A DNA stretch of 64,000 nt from UBA966 sp046350355 (GCA_046350355.1 JAXMAN010000002.1:1116001-1180000); one strand, 5' to 3'. Counted from the stretch's first letter, positions 24,511 to 35,157 are shown. The notes: generated from the sequence alone by a model not told the origin. Program-made: numbers and translations.

Positions 24511-25518
24511 ATGACGATCGCCGCCGCCCTGCTGCTGGTGCTGGCCGCCTCCGATCCGCCCGTCGCGACGCCCCCCGCGCCCGCGACGCCGCCGGCCGCC
24601 GCGCCGGCTGCGCCGGCGGCGCCACCCGCCACGACGACCCCCGCCGATGGCGCCGCGGCGCCGCGCAGCGCCGAATCCATCGGCATCGCCGCGATCTGGG
24701 GACAGCACACCGTGCGCTGGGACCGCCTGCGCGCCTCGATGTCCGAGCTCGCGGGCGCCGAGGCGCTGCGCGAGGCGATCCTGGACGACCTCCTGCTGGA
24801 GAAGGCGCGCGAGCGCTCGATCGAGGTCACCGAGGAGCTTCTGCGCGCGGAGGAAGCGACGCTCCTCTCCTACCTGGACAAGGACCCGCAGCGCGCGGCG
24901 CGCCTGCTGACGCAGCTTCGCGCGCGCCAGGGGCTGGGACCGACGCGCTGGCGCGCCCTGCTCTGGCGCAACGCCGTGCTGCGCGCCCTGGTGGCGCGCG
25001 ATGTGGAGGTGGTCGAGGCGCAGGTCGTCGCCGCGCACGACGCCGCGCACGGACCGCGGCGCAAGGCGCGCATCATCGCCGTCCCCGACCTGCGCGCGGC
25101 GCAGCGCGTGACCGACCGCCTGGCCGCGGGCGAGCACTTCGAGGAAGTGGCCGCCGCCGAGAGCACCGACGCGAGCGCGGCGCGCGCGGGGCTGATCTCG
25201 CCGGTGAGCCGGCTCGATCCCGCCTTCCCCAACGCGGTGCGCGAGGCGCTCTGGGCGATCCCCGCGCCGGGCAAGCTCTCGCCGCCGGTGCTCGTGAGCA
25301 CGGGCTACGTGCTGGTGCGCTACGACGGCGACCTGCCCGGCGACGGCGTCACGCTTGCGCAGGTGCGCGCCGACGCCGAGCGCGCGGTGCGCCTGGCGCA
25401 GGAGCGCGCGCGCATGGACCAGCTCGCGCAGGACCTGCTGCGCGGGGTGAAGCCGTCGATCTTCGATGCGTCGCTCGCCGACGCGTGGGACCGCGCGGCG
25501 GCGGCGGGCGGGCGCTGA
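24511..25518 (+). CDS. Parvulin-like (PpiC/SurA-type) exported peptidyl-prolyl isomerase
   Basis: A 335-residue protein with a short signal region and an Ala/Pro linker to about residue 50. It then has a SurA-like helical domain (EALREAILDDLLLEKAREL-like pattern) and a rotamase-like domain at about 185-280 (RKARIIAVPDLRAAQRVTDRL, AAGEHFEEVAAAESTD, GLISPVSRLDPAF, STGYVLVRYDGD). These match PpiC/SurA folding factors, although the catalytic His pattern is weak, so it may be a chaperone only. It follows the membrane protein by nine bases, suggesting one operon. Confidence 0.72.
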   Translation: MTIAAALLLVLAASDPPVATPPAPATPPAAAPAAPAAPPATTTPADGAAAPRSAESIGIAAIWGQHTVRWDRLRASMSELAGAEALREAILDDLLLEKARERSIEVTEELLRAEEATLLSYLDKDPQRAARLLTQLRARQGLGPTRWRALLWRNAVLRALVARDVEVVEAQVVAAHDAAHGPRRKARIIAVPDLRAAQRVTDRLAAGEHFEEVAAAESTDASAARAGLISPVSRLDPAFPNAVREALWAIPAPGKLSPPVLVSTGYVLVRYDGDLPGDGVTLAQVRADAERAVRLAQERARMDQLAQDLLRGVKPSIFDASLADAWDRAAAAGGR

Positions 25519-25540
25519 GGCGCGCGGCGGGCGCGGCGCG

Positions 25541-26662
25541 CTACGACCGCAGCCAGGCGATGCGCGCGACCGCGGCGGGCGCGAGCAGCGCGATCGGCAG
25601 CGCGACGCTCACCGCGGCGGGCAGCCCCGGGATCGGCGCGGACATCAGCACGATGGAGACGATGTACGCCGGCAGGCAGGTGCCCGCGCAGAGGACCGTC
25701 TCGCGCAGCATGTTCGCGGGGCCGCGCTGCAGGAAGAAGGGCACGGCCACGAGCAGCGCGAGCAGGTTGACCAGGATCGCGCCGGCGCGGCCAAGCTGCA
25801 TTCGGTCGGCCTGCGAGCGCTCGATCGCCCCCGCCTCGGCCAGGCTGCGCAGCTCGCCGCTGGAGAGCATCTGCGCGAAGAGCCGGTAGTGGCGCGCGGA
25901 GAGCGCGCGCGGGGAGAGGTCGGTCGGCCACTCCGCGATCGGCGCCGCCTGCGAGCGCAGCCCCGCGTCCTCGCGCGCGGCGGGATCGCGCCGCAGCGCC
26001 ATGCCGTCGCGCAGGATCCACGCGCCCTTGGCCGCGTCGTAGGTGGCGCCGGCGGCGGTGATGCGGCGCACGAGGCTCCCCTGCGGGTCGCGCTCGACCG
26101 CGAGCAGTCCGGTGATCGCGCCCGTCTCGGGATCGAAGCGCTCCGCGTAGAGCAGGTTGCGCGCGCTGTCGACGGTGAGCGGGACGGTGAAGGCGCTCCC
26201 CTCGGCCTTGGTGAGGTCGCTGTGCTCGCGCATGAGCCGCTCGGCGACGCTGGGCAGCAGCAGCTCCTGGTTGACGAGCTGCACCAGGTTGAGCGCCCCC
26301 GCCGCCACCAGCACCGCCCAGACGCAGCGGCGCAGCGGCACGCCCGCGGCCATGATGGCGGTGAGCTCGCGCGTGCGGTGCATCTGCGAGAAGGTGAATC
26401 CCATCGCGCCGATGCAGAGCAGCCCCGCCGTGAACTGGAAGAACTGGAAGACGCGCGGCCCGTGGAAGTCCCAGACCAGCCAGGCGATCGCCGTCACCTG
26501 GCTCGAGCGCTGCCCCGACTTGACCAGCACCGAGGCCGCCTCGGCGAACTTGTCCATCGCCAGCAGCACGTCCACGGAGATCGCGAAGATGAAGAGCAGC
26601 GCGAAGAGGAGCGCGAAGTTCCAGAGGAAGCGGACGATGATGGCGCGGTCGAGGATGCGCAT
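25541..26662 (-). CDS. LptF/LptG-family permease (shorter, LptG-like)
   Basis: A 373-residue YjgP/YjgQ-family membrane protein. An N-terminal helix (RFLWNFALLFALLFIFAISV) is followed by helices around FQFTAGLLCIGAMGFTFSQMHRTRELTAIMAAG, the family's most conserved block, a periplasmic beta domain, and three C-terminal helices. LptF and LptG pair with the ATPase LptB to lift LPS from the inner membrane. The 373-residue length is normal. It follows the LptF-like gene by 15 bases on the same strand. Confidence 0.85.
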   Translation of the reverse strand: MRILDRAIIVRFLWNFALLFALLFIFAISVDVLLAMDKFAEAASVLVKSGQRSSQVTAIAWLVWDFHGPRVFQFFQFTAGLLCIGAMGFTFSQMHRTRELTAIMAAGVPLRRCVWAVLVAAGALNLVQLVNQELLLPSVAERLMREHSDLTKAEGSAFTVPLTVDSARNLLYAERFDPETGAITGLLAVERDPQGSLVRRITAAGATYDAAKGAWILRDGMALRRDPAAREDAGLRSQAAPIAEWPTDLSPRALSARHYRLFAQMLSSGELRSLAEAGAIERSQADRMQLGRAGAILVNLLALLVAVPFFLQRGPANMLRETVLCAGTCLPAYIVSIVLMSAPIPGLPAAVSVALPIALLAPAAVARIAWLRS

Positions 26663-26677
26663 CGGTGGCTTCGCGCG

Positions 26678-28369
26678 TCAGGTCCGCCGCAGGCGCATCC
26701 AGGAGGCGGCCACCGCCGCCAGGAGCACCAGGTTGCCGCCCCACATGATCGCGCTGCCCAGGCCGACGTAGCCGTCGCGCATGGTCTGCTGGCCGCCCGC
26801 GATCATGAGGATGTTGGCGATGGAGGGAAGGAAGGCGAGGAGGTAGATGGTCAGCGGGAGCGCGCGGCGCATCGCCACGGCGAGGGTCGCCCCCAGCAGG
26901 AGCACGAGCACCACGCTCACCGACTGCGCGGCGCGCTGGGCGATGTGGGAATCGGTCTCGAAGCGGACGTCCGCGCGCCGGCGGACGAGGTCCTTCGACG
27001 CCTTCTCGGCGCGGCGGCCCATCGCGGACCAGGGCGCGGCCCCGTCGGCCTGCGGGATGCGGCCGGCTTCCTCGATGAGCTGCTGGCTGCCCGCGTGCGC
27101 CCAGTCCTGCGAGGCGCAGCCGCTGGGACGCAGGTCGTCCACGCGCGGCGGCCAGCGGCCGGGCAGCCCCGCCGCGAGGTCGCGCACCTTCTGCGGCTCG
27201 GGGACCACGAGCGCCAGGCGCGCCTCGAAGCCCGCCTCGCTCACCGAGCGCAGCAGCGCGCGCTCCGCGACGGCGGTGCGGTACGGACGCCCGTCGACGA
27301 GCTCGGTGAGCGCGAAGGTCGTGCGCCCCGCGACCGGGAGGAGATCCCCCGCCGCCAGGCGCGCGCCCTCGATGCGGAAGCTGCGCCGCGTGCCCAGCTC
27401 CTCGAGCAGGAGCGAGGCCCCGGCGCCGCCGAGCTGCGATTCGGCGCAGCGCCAGAGCTGCGCCTCGGCGGCGAGCGCGGCGAGCGGGCGCTTGGCGCGG
27501 CGCACCTCGTCGGCGAGGTCGACGTCGTCGCGCAGCGCGATGAGGTCGCGCAGCGGCAGGAACTTCGGGCTGCGGTCGAAGCCGGATCCGAGCGCGGCCG
27601 CCTCGGGCTCGACGCGCGGGACGGTCGCGATCGCGCCCTCGCCGGCACGGAAGACGGTCGCGTTCGCGAGGACCAGCTTCGCGATGGTGCCGGCGTCGGT
27701 CGCGTAGATGTCGACGGCCGCGCGCTCGGCGGTGAACTCCGTCGCCGGCGCCGCGCCGCCGCGCGCCAGCTCGACGGCCGCGAGGCCCGTGAGCAGCAGG
27801 CGCCGGTCCGCGCCCGTCTCGGGAGGTGCCTGCACCTCCTCGACGGCGTCGGCGTAGATCATCATCTTGCCGGCCATCGCGGCCTCGCCGCGGCGGACGG
27901 CGGCCACCAGCACCTGCGTCGCGTCGGCGGTGACCATCTCCTTCATGCGCGTCCAGAAGAGCGGCGCGATGAAGGCGACCAGCACGAACATCGCGACGGC
28001 GAGGATCAGCCCCAGCCCCAGCACGGGCGCGAAGATGCGCCGGTAGCTCATCCCGCTGGCGGCCATCGCGACGACCTCGTTGTCGGTCGCCAGGCGGTGC
28101 ATCACCAGCGTGGCGGCGAAGCCCGCGGCGAAGGGGAGCGCGAACTGCAGCATCGGCACCATCGCCAGCGAGACGTACTTCAGGATCGTCTCCGCGCCGA
28201 TCTGGTTCTCGGCGAGCGGCTTCGCGGCGGCGCCGAAGGCGATGACGGTCACGATCACGCCGGTCGTGATCGCCAGCACGCGCACGATCTCCCACGCCAT
28301 GTGGCGCCACAGGATCCATGGGATCCCGGTGAGTCGCGGGGGCTGGTCCTGTCGTCGCTCGGACGCCAT
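26678..28369 (-). CDS. LptF/LptG-family permease with enlarged periplasmic domain
   Basis: A 563-residue permease of the LptF/LptG family. The N-terminal helices carry LQFALPFAAGFAATLVMHRLATDNEVVAMAASGMSYRR, the family block, and the last three helices close the protein (RAAQSVSVVLVLLLGATLAVAM onward). The periplasmic part is about 200 residues longer than in usual LptF/G (about 360 residues total). It is first in a two-gene unit with the shorter permease. A lipid A/LPS transport role is known for the family; the extra domain is unexplained. Confidence 0.82.
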   Translation of the reverse strand: MASERRQDQPPRLTGIPWILWRHMAWEIVRVLAITTGVIVTVIAFGAAAKPLAENQIGAETILKYVSLAMVPMLQFALPFAAGFAATLVMHRLATDNEVVAMAASGMSYRRIFAPVLGLGLILAVAMFVLVAFIAPLFWTRMKEMVTADATQVLVAAVRRGEAAMAGKMMIYADAVEEVQAPPETGADRRLLLTGLAAVELARGGAAPATEFTAERAAVDIYATDAGTIAKLVLANATVFRAGEGAIATVPRVEPEAAALGSGFDRSPKFLPLRDLIALRDDVDLADEVRRAKRPLAALAAEAQLWRCAESQLGGAGASLLLEELGTRRSFRIEGARLAAGDLLPVAGRTTFALTELVDGRPYRTAVAERALLRSVSEAGFEARLALVVPEPQKVRDLAAGLPGRWPPRVDDLRPSGCASQDWAHAGSQQLIEEAGRIPQADGAAPWSAMGRRAEKASKDLVRRRADVRFETDSHIAQRAAQSVSVVLVLLLGATLAVAMRRALPLTIYLLAFLPSIANILMIAGGQQTMRDGYVGLGSAIMWGGNLVLLAAVAASWMRLRRT

Positions 28370-28385
28370 GCGTCGGGCGTGCGCC

Positions 28386-29807
<1,422 letters not shown>

Positions 29808-30023
29808 GCGGGAGGCCGGATTGTAGGGAGCGCGGCGCCGCCCCACCCCCGGGAGTGTCCCGAAAGATCGCGGCTGGGGCGCAGAAGATGCGGGTTTTCG
29901 CTCCGCTCTGCCGATATCGTCCCCGTGAACGACATCGACCTCGCCTTCGTCGGTTCCGCCGCCCCCGCCACCAGCGCGCGAGGCGCGGGACGGGAAGCGG
30001 GTCGCACCTCCACGGACGGAGCT

Positions 30024-31523
30024 GTGAACACCCTCTTTGAACGGACCAGTCCCCGCCTCTCCGAGCAGAGCGTCCCGGATTTCGAAGGCCGCACGGTCTG
30101 GTTGATCGGCATCGGCGGCTGCGGCATGAGCGGCCTCGCGCGCATGCTCCAGCAGCGCGGCGCGCGCGTGCGCGGCAGCGACATGCACGAGAGCACGACG
30201 ACCGAGCAGCTCGCCTCCGAGGGCATCGATGTCCGCATCGGCCACTCGCCCGAGCAGGTGCCCGCCCCCTGCGACCTGGTGATCGCCAGCGCCGCGGTGA
30301 AGCCCGACCACCCCGAGGTCGTCGAGGCCGAGGCGCGCAACATCGAGGTCATCACCTACGCGCAGGCGGTCGGCCTCGTGCAGAAGGGGCGCACCGGCGT
30401 GAGCATCGCCGGCACGCACGGCAAGAGCTCGACGACCGCGATGCTCGCGCACATCCTCATCGAGTGCGGGCTCGACCCGAGCTTCATCGTCGGCGCGACC
30501 TGCGCGCAGATCGGCGGCGGCAGCCGCACCGGCGCGGCCGCGATCCCCGCGGGCGTGCTGCGCGGCCGTCCCGGCATCCTGGTCGCCGAGGCGTGCGAGT
30601 TCAACCGCAGCTTCCACGACCACCACCCGACGATCGGGCTGATCAACAACGTCGAGGAGGACCACCTCGAGATCTACGGCACGCTCGACGAGGTCGTGCG
30701 CGCCTTCCGCGAGTTCGCGCAGCGCATTCCCGCGGCGGAGGCAGGCGGCAAGCTCCTCATCGCCGCCGAGGGAGCGCACCGCCGCGAGGTCGCGAGCGAC
30801 CTGCCCTGCCAGGTCTCGACCTTCGGCTGGACGCCCAGCGCCGACTTCCAGGTGCAGTACGACAAGCGCACCGGCACCGCGAGCGTGCTCGTCGACGGGC
30901 ACCCCGTCTGCGCGTGGACGAGCCTCGTCCCCGGCGACCACATGGCGCTGAACGCGGCCGCCGCCGCGATCCTCGCGCACTGGCTCGGCGCGGAGTGGGC
31001 GGCGATCGGCCAGGCGCTCGGGAACTTCCGCGGCGTCGACCGCCGCATGCAGCGGCTGGGCGAGCGCACGATGGGCCACGGCGGCGTCGTCACCGTCTAC
31101 GACGACTACGGCCACCACCCGACCGAGTGCGAGAAGACGCTGCAGGCGCTGCGCACCCGCCTCAATCCCAAGCGTCTCATCTGCGTCTTCCAGCCGCACC
31201 AGCACAGCCGCACGCGCTTCCTGCTCGAGCAGTTCGCGCAGAGCTTCTCCAACGCCGACGTCGTCTTCGTCCCGGAGATCTACTTCGTGCGCGACAGCGA
31301 GGAGGAGAAGCAGAAGGTGAGCTCCGCCGACCTCGTCGACCGCCTGCGCCAGCGCGGCGTCGTCGCGATGCACGTCTATCCCTTCGAGGGCATCATCGAG
31401 CAGCTCGAGGTGATGTGCGCCGACGGCGACCTGGTCGTGATCATGGGCGCCGGCCCCGTCTGGAAGATCGGCCACGACTTCCTCGCGCGCGGCGAGCGCA
31501 CCGCCGCACGGAGCGCGCGATGA
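30024..31523 (+). CDS. murC: UDP-N-acetylmuramate--L-alanine ligase
   Basis: A 499-residue Mur ligase that adds L-Ala to UDP-MurNAc in peptidoglycan synthesis. VWLIGIGGCGMSGLARML binds UDP, AGTHGKSSTTAML is the ATP loop, EACEFNRSFHDHHP and NVEEDHLEIYG are catalytic blocks, and YDDYGHHPTE is the MurC C-terminal signature. GGAG precedes the GTG at 30024-30026. An in-frame GTG at 29925 would add 33 low-complexity residues and is less likely. The stop overlaps murB. The 216-base gap to the divergent regulator has no other gene. Confidence 0.96.
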   Translation: MNTLFERTSPRLSEQSVPDFEGRTVWLIGIGGCGMSGLARMLQQRGARVRGSDMHESTTTEQLASEGIDVRIGHSPEQVPAPCDLVIASAAVKPDHPEVVEAEARNIEVITYAQAVGLVQKGRTGVSIAGTHGKSSTTAMLAHILIECGLDPSFIVGATCAQIGGGSRTGAAAIPAGVLRGRPGILVAEACEFNRSFHDHHPTIGLINNVEEDHLEIYGTLDEVVRAFREFAQRIPAAEAGGKLLIAAEGAHRREVASDLPCQVSTFGWTPSADFQVQYDKRTGTASVLVDGHPVCAWTSLVPGDHMALNAAAAAILAHWLGAEWAAIGQALGNFRGVDRRMQRLGERTMGHGGVVTVYDDYGHHPTECEKTLQALRTRLNPKRLICVFQPHQHSRTRFLLEQFAQSFSNADVVFVPEIYFVRDSEEEKQKVSSADLVDRLRQRGVVAMHVYPFEGIIEQLEVMCADGDLVVIMGAGPVWKIGHDFLARGERTAARSAR

Positions 31524-32473
31524 CCATGGCGCCCGCCCCCTCGGGCAGCAGCTCCCTCTTCGCCGACCTCGACGTCGAGGTCGAGCTCGACGCGCCGCTG
31601 GCGCAGCACACCTGGTACGGCGTCGGCGGCGCGGCGGACGCGCTCGTGCGGCCGCAGAGCCCGCAGGCGCTCGCCGCCCTCCTGCGCCGCTGCCACCGCT
31701 CGGGCACGCCGGTGCGCACGCTCGGCGCGGGCGCGAACCTGCTCGTCGCCGACGAGGGGGTCGACGGCGTCGTCCTGCAGCTCGACGCCCCCTGCTTCAA
31801 GGAGTTCGCGCTGAACGCCGAGGGCTCGCCGCACTGCGCGCGCGTCGGCGCCGGGCGCGACCTGGCCAAGACCGTCACCGAGGCGATCCGCTCCTCGCTG
31901 GCGGGCCTCGAACCGCTCATCGGCATCCCCGCGACCGTCGGCGGCGCGATCCGCATGAACGCCGGCGGCCGCTACGGCGCCATCGGCGACGTGGTGCGGA
32001 CCGTCGCGCTCGTCACCCCCGAGGGGGAGGAGCGCATCTACCACCGCGGCGAGATCGCCTTCGAGTACCGGCACACGAACCTGCCCGCGGGGACCATCAC
32101 CTGGGCGATCCTGGAGCTGCGCCCCGAGGACATGTCCGTCCTGCGCGAGCGCGCCAAGGAGATCAGCCGCTACAAGGCGAGCGTGCAGCCGCTGGACGCG
32201 CACAGCGCCGGCTGCATGTACAAGAATCCCGTCGATCCGGCCTCCGGCGAGCGCATCAGCGCCGGGAAGCTGATCGACCAGGCGGGACTCAAGGGCACGC
32301 GCGTCGGCGGCGCCCTCGTCAGCCCGCAGCATGGCAACTTCATCGTCGTCGAGCCGGGCGCGCGCGCGGCCGACGTGATGGCGCTCAGCGAGCTCGTGCA
32401 GCGCGAGGTGCTCGCGCGCACGGGGATCCGGCTCGAGCGCGAGGTCGTCTTCTGGAGGCGCGGGCAGGCGTAG
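31520..32473 (+). CDS. murB: UDP-N-acetylenolpyruvoylglucosamine reductase
   Basis: A 317-residue FAD enzyme that makes UDP-MurNAc. HTWYGVGGAADALVRP and LGAGANLLVADEGVDG are FAD-binding blocks, and GIPATVGGAIRMNAGG and EYRHTNLP are further conserved parts. AGCMYKNP is the proton-donor loop with Cys in place of the common Ser. AGKLIDQAGLKGTRVGGA and HGNFIV complete the type II-like pattern. The ATG overlaps the murC stop; a second ATG lies two codons later. Confidence 0.95.
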   Translation: MTMAPAPSGSSSLFADLDVEVELDAPLAQHTWYGVGGAADALVRPQSPQALAALLRRCHRSGTPVRTLGAGANLLVADEGVDGVVLQLDAPCFKEFALNAEGSPHCARVGAGRDLAKTVTEAIRSSLAGLEPLIGIPATVGGAIRMNAGGRYGAIGDVVRTVALVTPEGEERIYHRGEIAFEYRHTNLPAGTITWAILELRPEDMSVLRERAKEISRYKASVQPLDAHSAGCMYKNPVDPASGERISAGKLIDQAGLKGTRVGGALVSPQHGNFIVVEPGARAADVMALSELVQREVLARTGIRLEREVVFWRRGQA

Positions 32474-32492
32474 CGCCCGCGCTCGAGAGTCC

Positions 32493-32515
32493 GCCCCGCC
32501 ACCGGACGGCGGGGC
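32493..32515 (+). terminator. Hairpin between murB and ddl
   Basis: A perfect 8-bp stem, GCCCCGCC/GGCGGGGC, with a 7-base loop and no T-run follows murB by 20 bases. It may cause partial termination or stabilise the 3' end. Confidence 0.35.
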
Positions 32516-32537
32516 CCTGGTCCGCACGGAGGTCGCG

Positions 32538-33464
32538 ATGGATACGAACAATGCCGGCGTTCGAGTGCTCGTCCTCAAGGGTGGTCCCGACGCCGAGCGC
32601 GAGGTGAGCCTGCGCAGCGGCGCGATGGTCGCCGCGGCGCTGCGGCGCGCGGGCTTCGCCGTCAACGAGGTCGCCATCGAGCGCCCCGGGCTGGAGGAGC
32701 TGCGCGCCCTGCAGGGCGACGTCGTCTTCCCCGTGCTTCACGGCGCGTGGGGCGAGGGCGGCCCGCTGCAGGAGCTGCTCGAGCAGGATGGCCGTCCGTA
32801 CATCGGCTGCCGCCCCGACGCGGCGCGCCTGGCGATGGACAAGGTCGCGACCAAGGCGGTCGTCTCCGAGATGGGCGTCCCGACCCCGCGCGCGCAGGAG
32901 CTGCGCACGGGCGAGCCCATCGCGATCGGCTATCCGCTGGTCCTCAAGCCCGCCGACGACGGCTCGAGCGTGGACCTGCGCATCTGCGAGAACGAGGGCG
33001 AGGCCTTCCGCGCCCGCCTGGAGCTGGAGCCCCGCCGCAGCCGCCTGCTGGCCGAGGAGTACATCCGCGGCCGCGAGCTCACCGTGGGCCTGATCGACGG
33101 CGAGTGCCTGCCGATCATCGAGATCCGCGCCGCCGATGGGACCTACGACTACGAGGCGAAGTACCACCGCGACGACACCTCGTACCTCCTGGACCCGCAG
33201 CTTCCCGAGGGGGTCGCCGACGCGGTGCGCGCCTTCAGCCGCTGCGCCTGGCACGCGGTCCGCTGCCGCGACGTGGCGCGCGCGGACTTCATGCTCGACG
33301 AGCGCGGCCTCTGGTTCCTCGAGATCAACACCATGCCGGGCTTCACCGACCATTCCCTGGTCCCCAAGGCGGCGCAGCACGCGGGGATCCCGATGGAGGA
33401 GTTGGTCGCGCGCCTGGTGCGCACCGCGCTCGCGCGCTCGGCCAGCCGCCGCGCCGCGGCGTGA
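32538..33464 (+). CDS. ddl: D-alanine--D-alanine ligase
   Basis: A 308-residue ATP-grasp ligase that makes the D-Ala-D-Ala end of the peptidoglycan stem. VLKGGPDAEREVSLRSG is the N-terminal signature and VFPVLHGAWGEGGPLQELLE the substrate domain. YPLVLKPADDGSSVDL, EEYIRGRELTVGLI and FLEINTMPGFTDHSLVP carry the ATP and Mg-binding residues. Length is normal. It is third in a murC-murB-ddl run that matches the division/cell-wall cluster of many bacteria and shows this planctomycete keeps peptidoglycan synthesis. Confidence 0.95.
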   Translation: MDTNNAGVRVLVLKGGPDAEREVSLRSGAMVAAALRRAGFAVNEVAIERPGLEELRALQGDVVFPVLHGAWGEGGPLQELLEQDGRPYIGCRPDAARLAMDKVATKAVVSEMGVPTPRAQELRTGEPIAIGYPLVLKPADDGSSVDLRICENEGEAFRARLELEPRRSRLLAEEYIRGRELTVGLIDGECLPIIEIRAADGTYDYEAKYHRDDTSYLLDPQLPEGVADAVRAFSRCAWHAVRCRDVARADFMLDERGLWFLEINTMPGFTDHSLVPKAAQHAGIPMEELVARLVRTALARSASRRAAA

Positions 33465-33507
33465 GTTTTTCGCCCGCCGCGCACCCCCGCGCCGATAGAA
33501 GCCGGAT

Positions 33508-34362
33508 ATGCCCAAGACCGCCAAGGATGGCTCGAAGGCGGGCGCCGCCGCCCGCATGGACTGGAACCGCATCGCCGACTGGGCGACGCTCGCCGGCTGG
33601 GGCTTCGGCCTCGCCGGCATCGCCGTCGCGCTGGGCGTCTGGGTCCCCAAGCTCGTCGAACGCGTCGGCAACGAGCCGCTGCGCGCCCCGGTGCGCGTGC
33701 GCTTCGCCGACGAGCCCGCGTGGCTGCCCCGGCAGGACCGGCTGGCGCTCGAGCGCGACGTCGTCAAGTGCCTCTCCGGCGGCCCCTTCGACCAGGCCGG
33801 CCTCGCGAAGGCGATGGACGCCGCGCGCGCCTCCGGCTGGTTCGAGACGGTGACGCAGGTGCGCCGCACCGACACCGACCTCGTCGTCGTCGAGGGCGCG
33901 TGGGCCGCGCCCTTCGCGCTGGTCTGCGACGCCTCGGGCGAGCACCTCGTCGACACCAAGGGCCGCCTGCTGCCGCGCTCCTACGCGGCGGGCCAGGGCC
34001 CGAAGCTCCTGCGCATCCAGGGCGTCACCCAGCCCTGCCCCACCGCCTTCGGGGCCACATGGCCCGGCGCGGAGGTGGGCGCGGCGATGCAGATGGCCGC
34101 CCTCATCCAGGCGCGGCCGTGGAAGTCGCAGGTCGCCGCGATCGACCTCACCGGCTACGCGCGCGAGGGCATCGTGCGCCTGCGCACCGACACCGGCTGC
34201 GAGATCGTCTGGGGACGCGCCCCGGGCACCGAGACCGCCTCGGAGGTGCCCGCGGTGCAGAAGCTCGCGGTCCTGCAGTACGCCTTCGACCACGCCGGCC
34301 GCATCGACGCGGGCGCCGCGCACGCGATCGACCTGCGCGGCGACTTCACCGTCGCGCGCTGA
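33508..34362 (+). CDS. FtsQ-like single-pass division protein candidate
   Basis: A 284-residue protein with a short charged cytoplasmic N-end and one membrane helix at about residues 30-48 (LAGWGFGLAGIAVALGVWV). The outer part has a FtsQ/DivIB-like arrangement: a POTRA-type stretch, then TDTDLVVVEGAWAAPFALVC and HLVDTKGRLLP, like the family's ERxPxAxW...LVDxxGxxF. The position right after murC-murB-ddl is that of ftsQ in many dcw clusters. Overall similarity is weak, so the call depends on topology and context; ftsA and ftsZ do not follow. Confidence 0.6.
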   Translation: MPKTAKDGSKAGAAARMDWNRIADWATLAGWGFGLAGIAVALGVWVPKLVERVGNEPLRAPVRVRFADEPAWLPRQDRLALERDVVKCLSGGPFDQAGLAKAMDAARASGWFETVTQVRRTDTDLVVVEGAWAAPFALVCDASGEHLVDTKGRLLPRSYAAGQGPKLLRIQGVTQPCPTAFGATWPGAEVGAAMQMAALIQARPWKSQVAAIDLTGYAREGIVRLRTDTGCEIVWGRAPGTETASEVPAVQKLAVLQYAFDHAGRIDAGAAHAIDLRGDFTVAR

Positions 34363-34384
34363 GCCGGCGCGTATCGTTCCCCGC

Positions 34385-35038
34385 ATGCAGCTTCCGCGCG
34401 GACTGCTCGCGATCGCGCTCGTCTGGACCGTGGCGGCCTTCGCCGCGACGGTCGGCCTGCGCGTGCCGATCCAGCCGACCTCGACCTCCTACACGCCGGG
34501 CGTGCGCACGCTGCTCACGCTGCTGGCGATGGGCGGCTGCCTGCTCTGGCCGCTGGGGCGCCTGGCGACGATGCAGGGCGCGTGGTCGCTGCGGCGCATC
34601 GCGCTGGACCTGGCGACGCTGCTCGTGGTGCTGCAGGTCGTGCTCTGGCCGATGCAGCTCGTGACCTACTGGCCGCCCGCGCGCGGCGCGGCGCTCGACC
34701 TGGCGATCTCGGGATGGATCGTGGCGTCCGCGGGCGTGATCGCGCTTGGCGCGCGCTCGCGCGGATGGACGCGCAGCCTGTGGAGCCTCGCGTGGGGCGC
34801 GGTCGTGGCGGCGGGACCGCTGCTCGACGTGCTGGGCGTGCCGGCGCCGTGGCCTGCGGTCGCCGGCCCCGTCGTGGCCATCCTGGAGCTCGCGCCCCTG
34901 CGCCCGGGGACACCCGCCGCGGAAGCGTGGGCGATCGCGATTTTCCCGTGGATTCCCGCCTCGCTGCTGCTGGCGGCGGCCATCCGGGCGCCCCGCGGCG
35001 CGGGCGCGCGCCTTGCCCCTGCCCCGCCCGGGGAGTAG
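34385..35038 (+). CDS. Unknown polytopic membrane protein
   Basis: A 217-residue protein with about six hydrophobic helices, in order near residues 5-25, 40-60, 73-95, 103-122, 130-150 and 185-205. No motif or family is recognised. It starts 22 bases after the FtsQ-like gene and ends just before a strong terminator, so it is the last gene of the murC operon. A cell-envelope role is inferred from that only. Confidence 0.65.
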   Translation: MQLPRGLLAIALVWTVAAFAATVGLRVPIQPTSTSYTPGVRTLLTLLAMGGCLLWPLGRLATMQGAWSLRRIALDLATLLVVLQVVLWPMQLVTYWPPARGAALDLAISGWIVASAGVIALGARSRGWTRSLWSLAWGAVVAAGPLLDVLGVPAPWPAVAGPVVAILELAPLRPGTPAAEAWAIAIFPWIPASLLLAAAIRAPRGAGARLAPAPPGE

Positions 35039-35049
35039 GATTCCCCGCG

Positions 35050-35080
35050 GCGGCGGGTCCCCCCGCCGCAGTCCGTTTTT
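35050..35080 (+). terminator. Rho-independent terminator ending the murC operon
   Basis: GCGGCGGG (35050-35057) and CCCGCCGC (35062-35069) form an 8-bp stem with a 4-base loop. TTTTT at 35076-35080 follows. Confidence 0.82.
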
Positions 35081-35157
35081 CCAACCTGTCCGGCACGATC
35101 GGAGCCCCGTCGAGGGGCGGTGTGTTGCCGGACGTCGACCGTCCACGGAGTCCCACG

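Noticed and set aside
29870..29925. Possible FliA-type promoter (GCCGATAT) before murC
   Set aside because: Only the -10 half resembles the sigma-28 consensus; the -35 half and spacing do not, and murC is not a flagellar gene.
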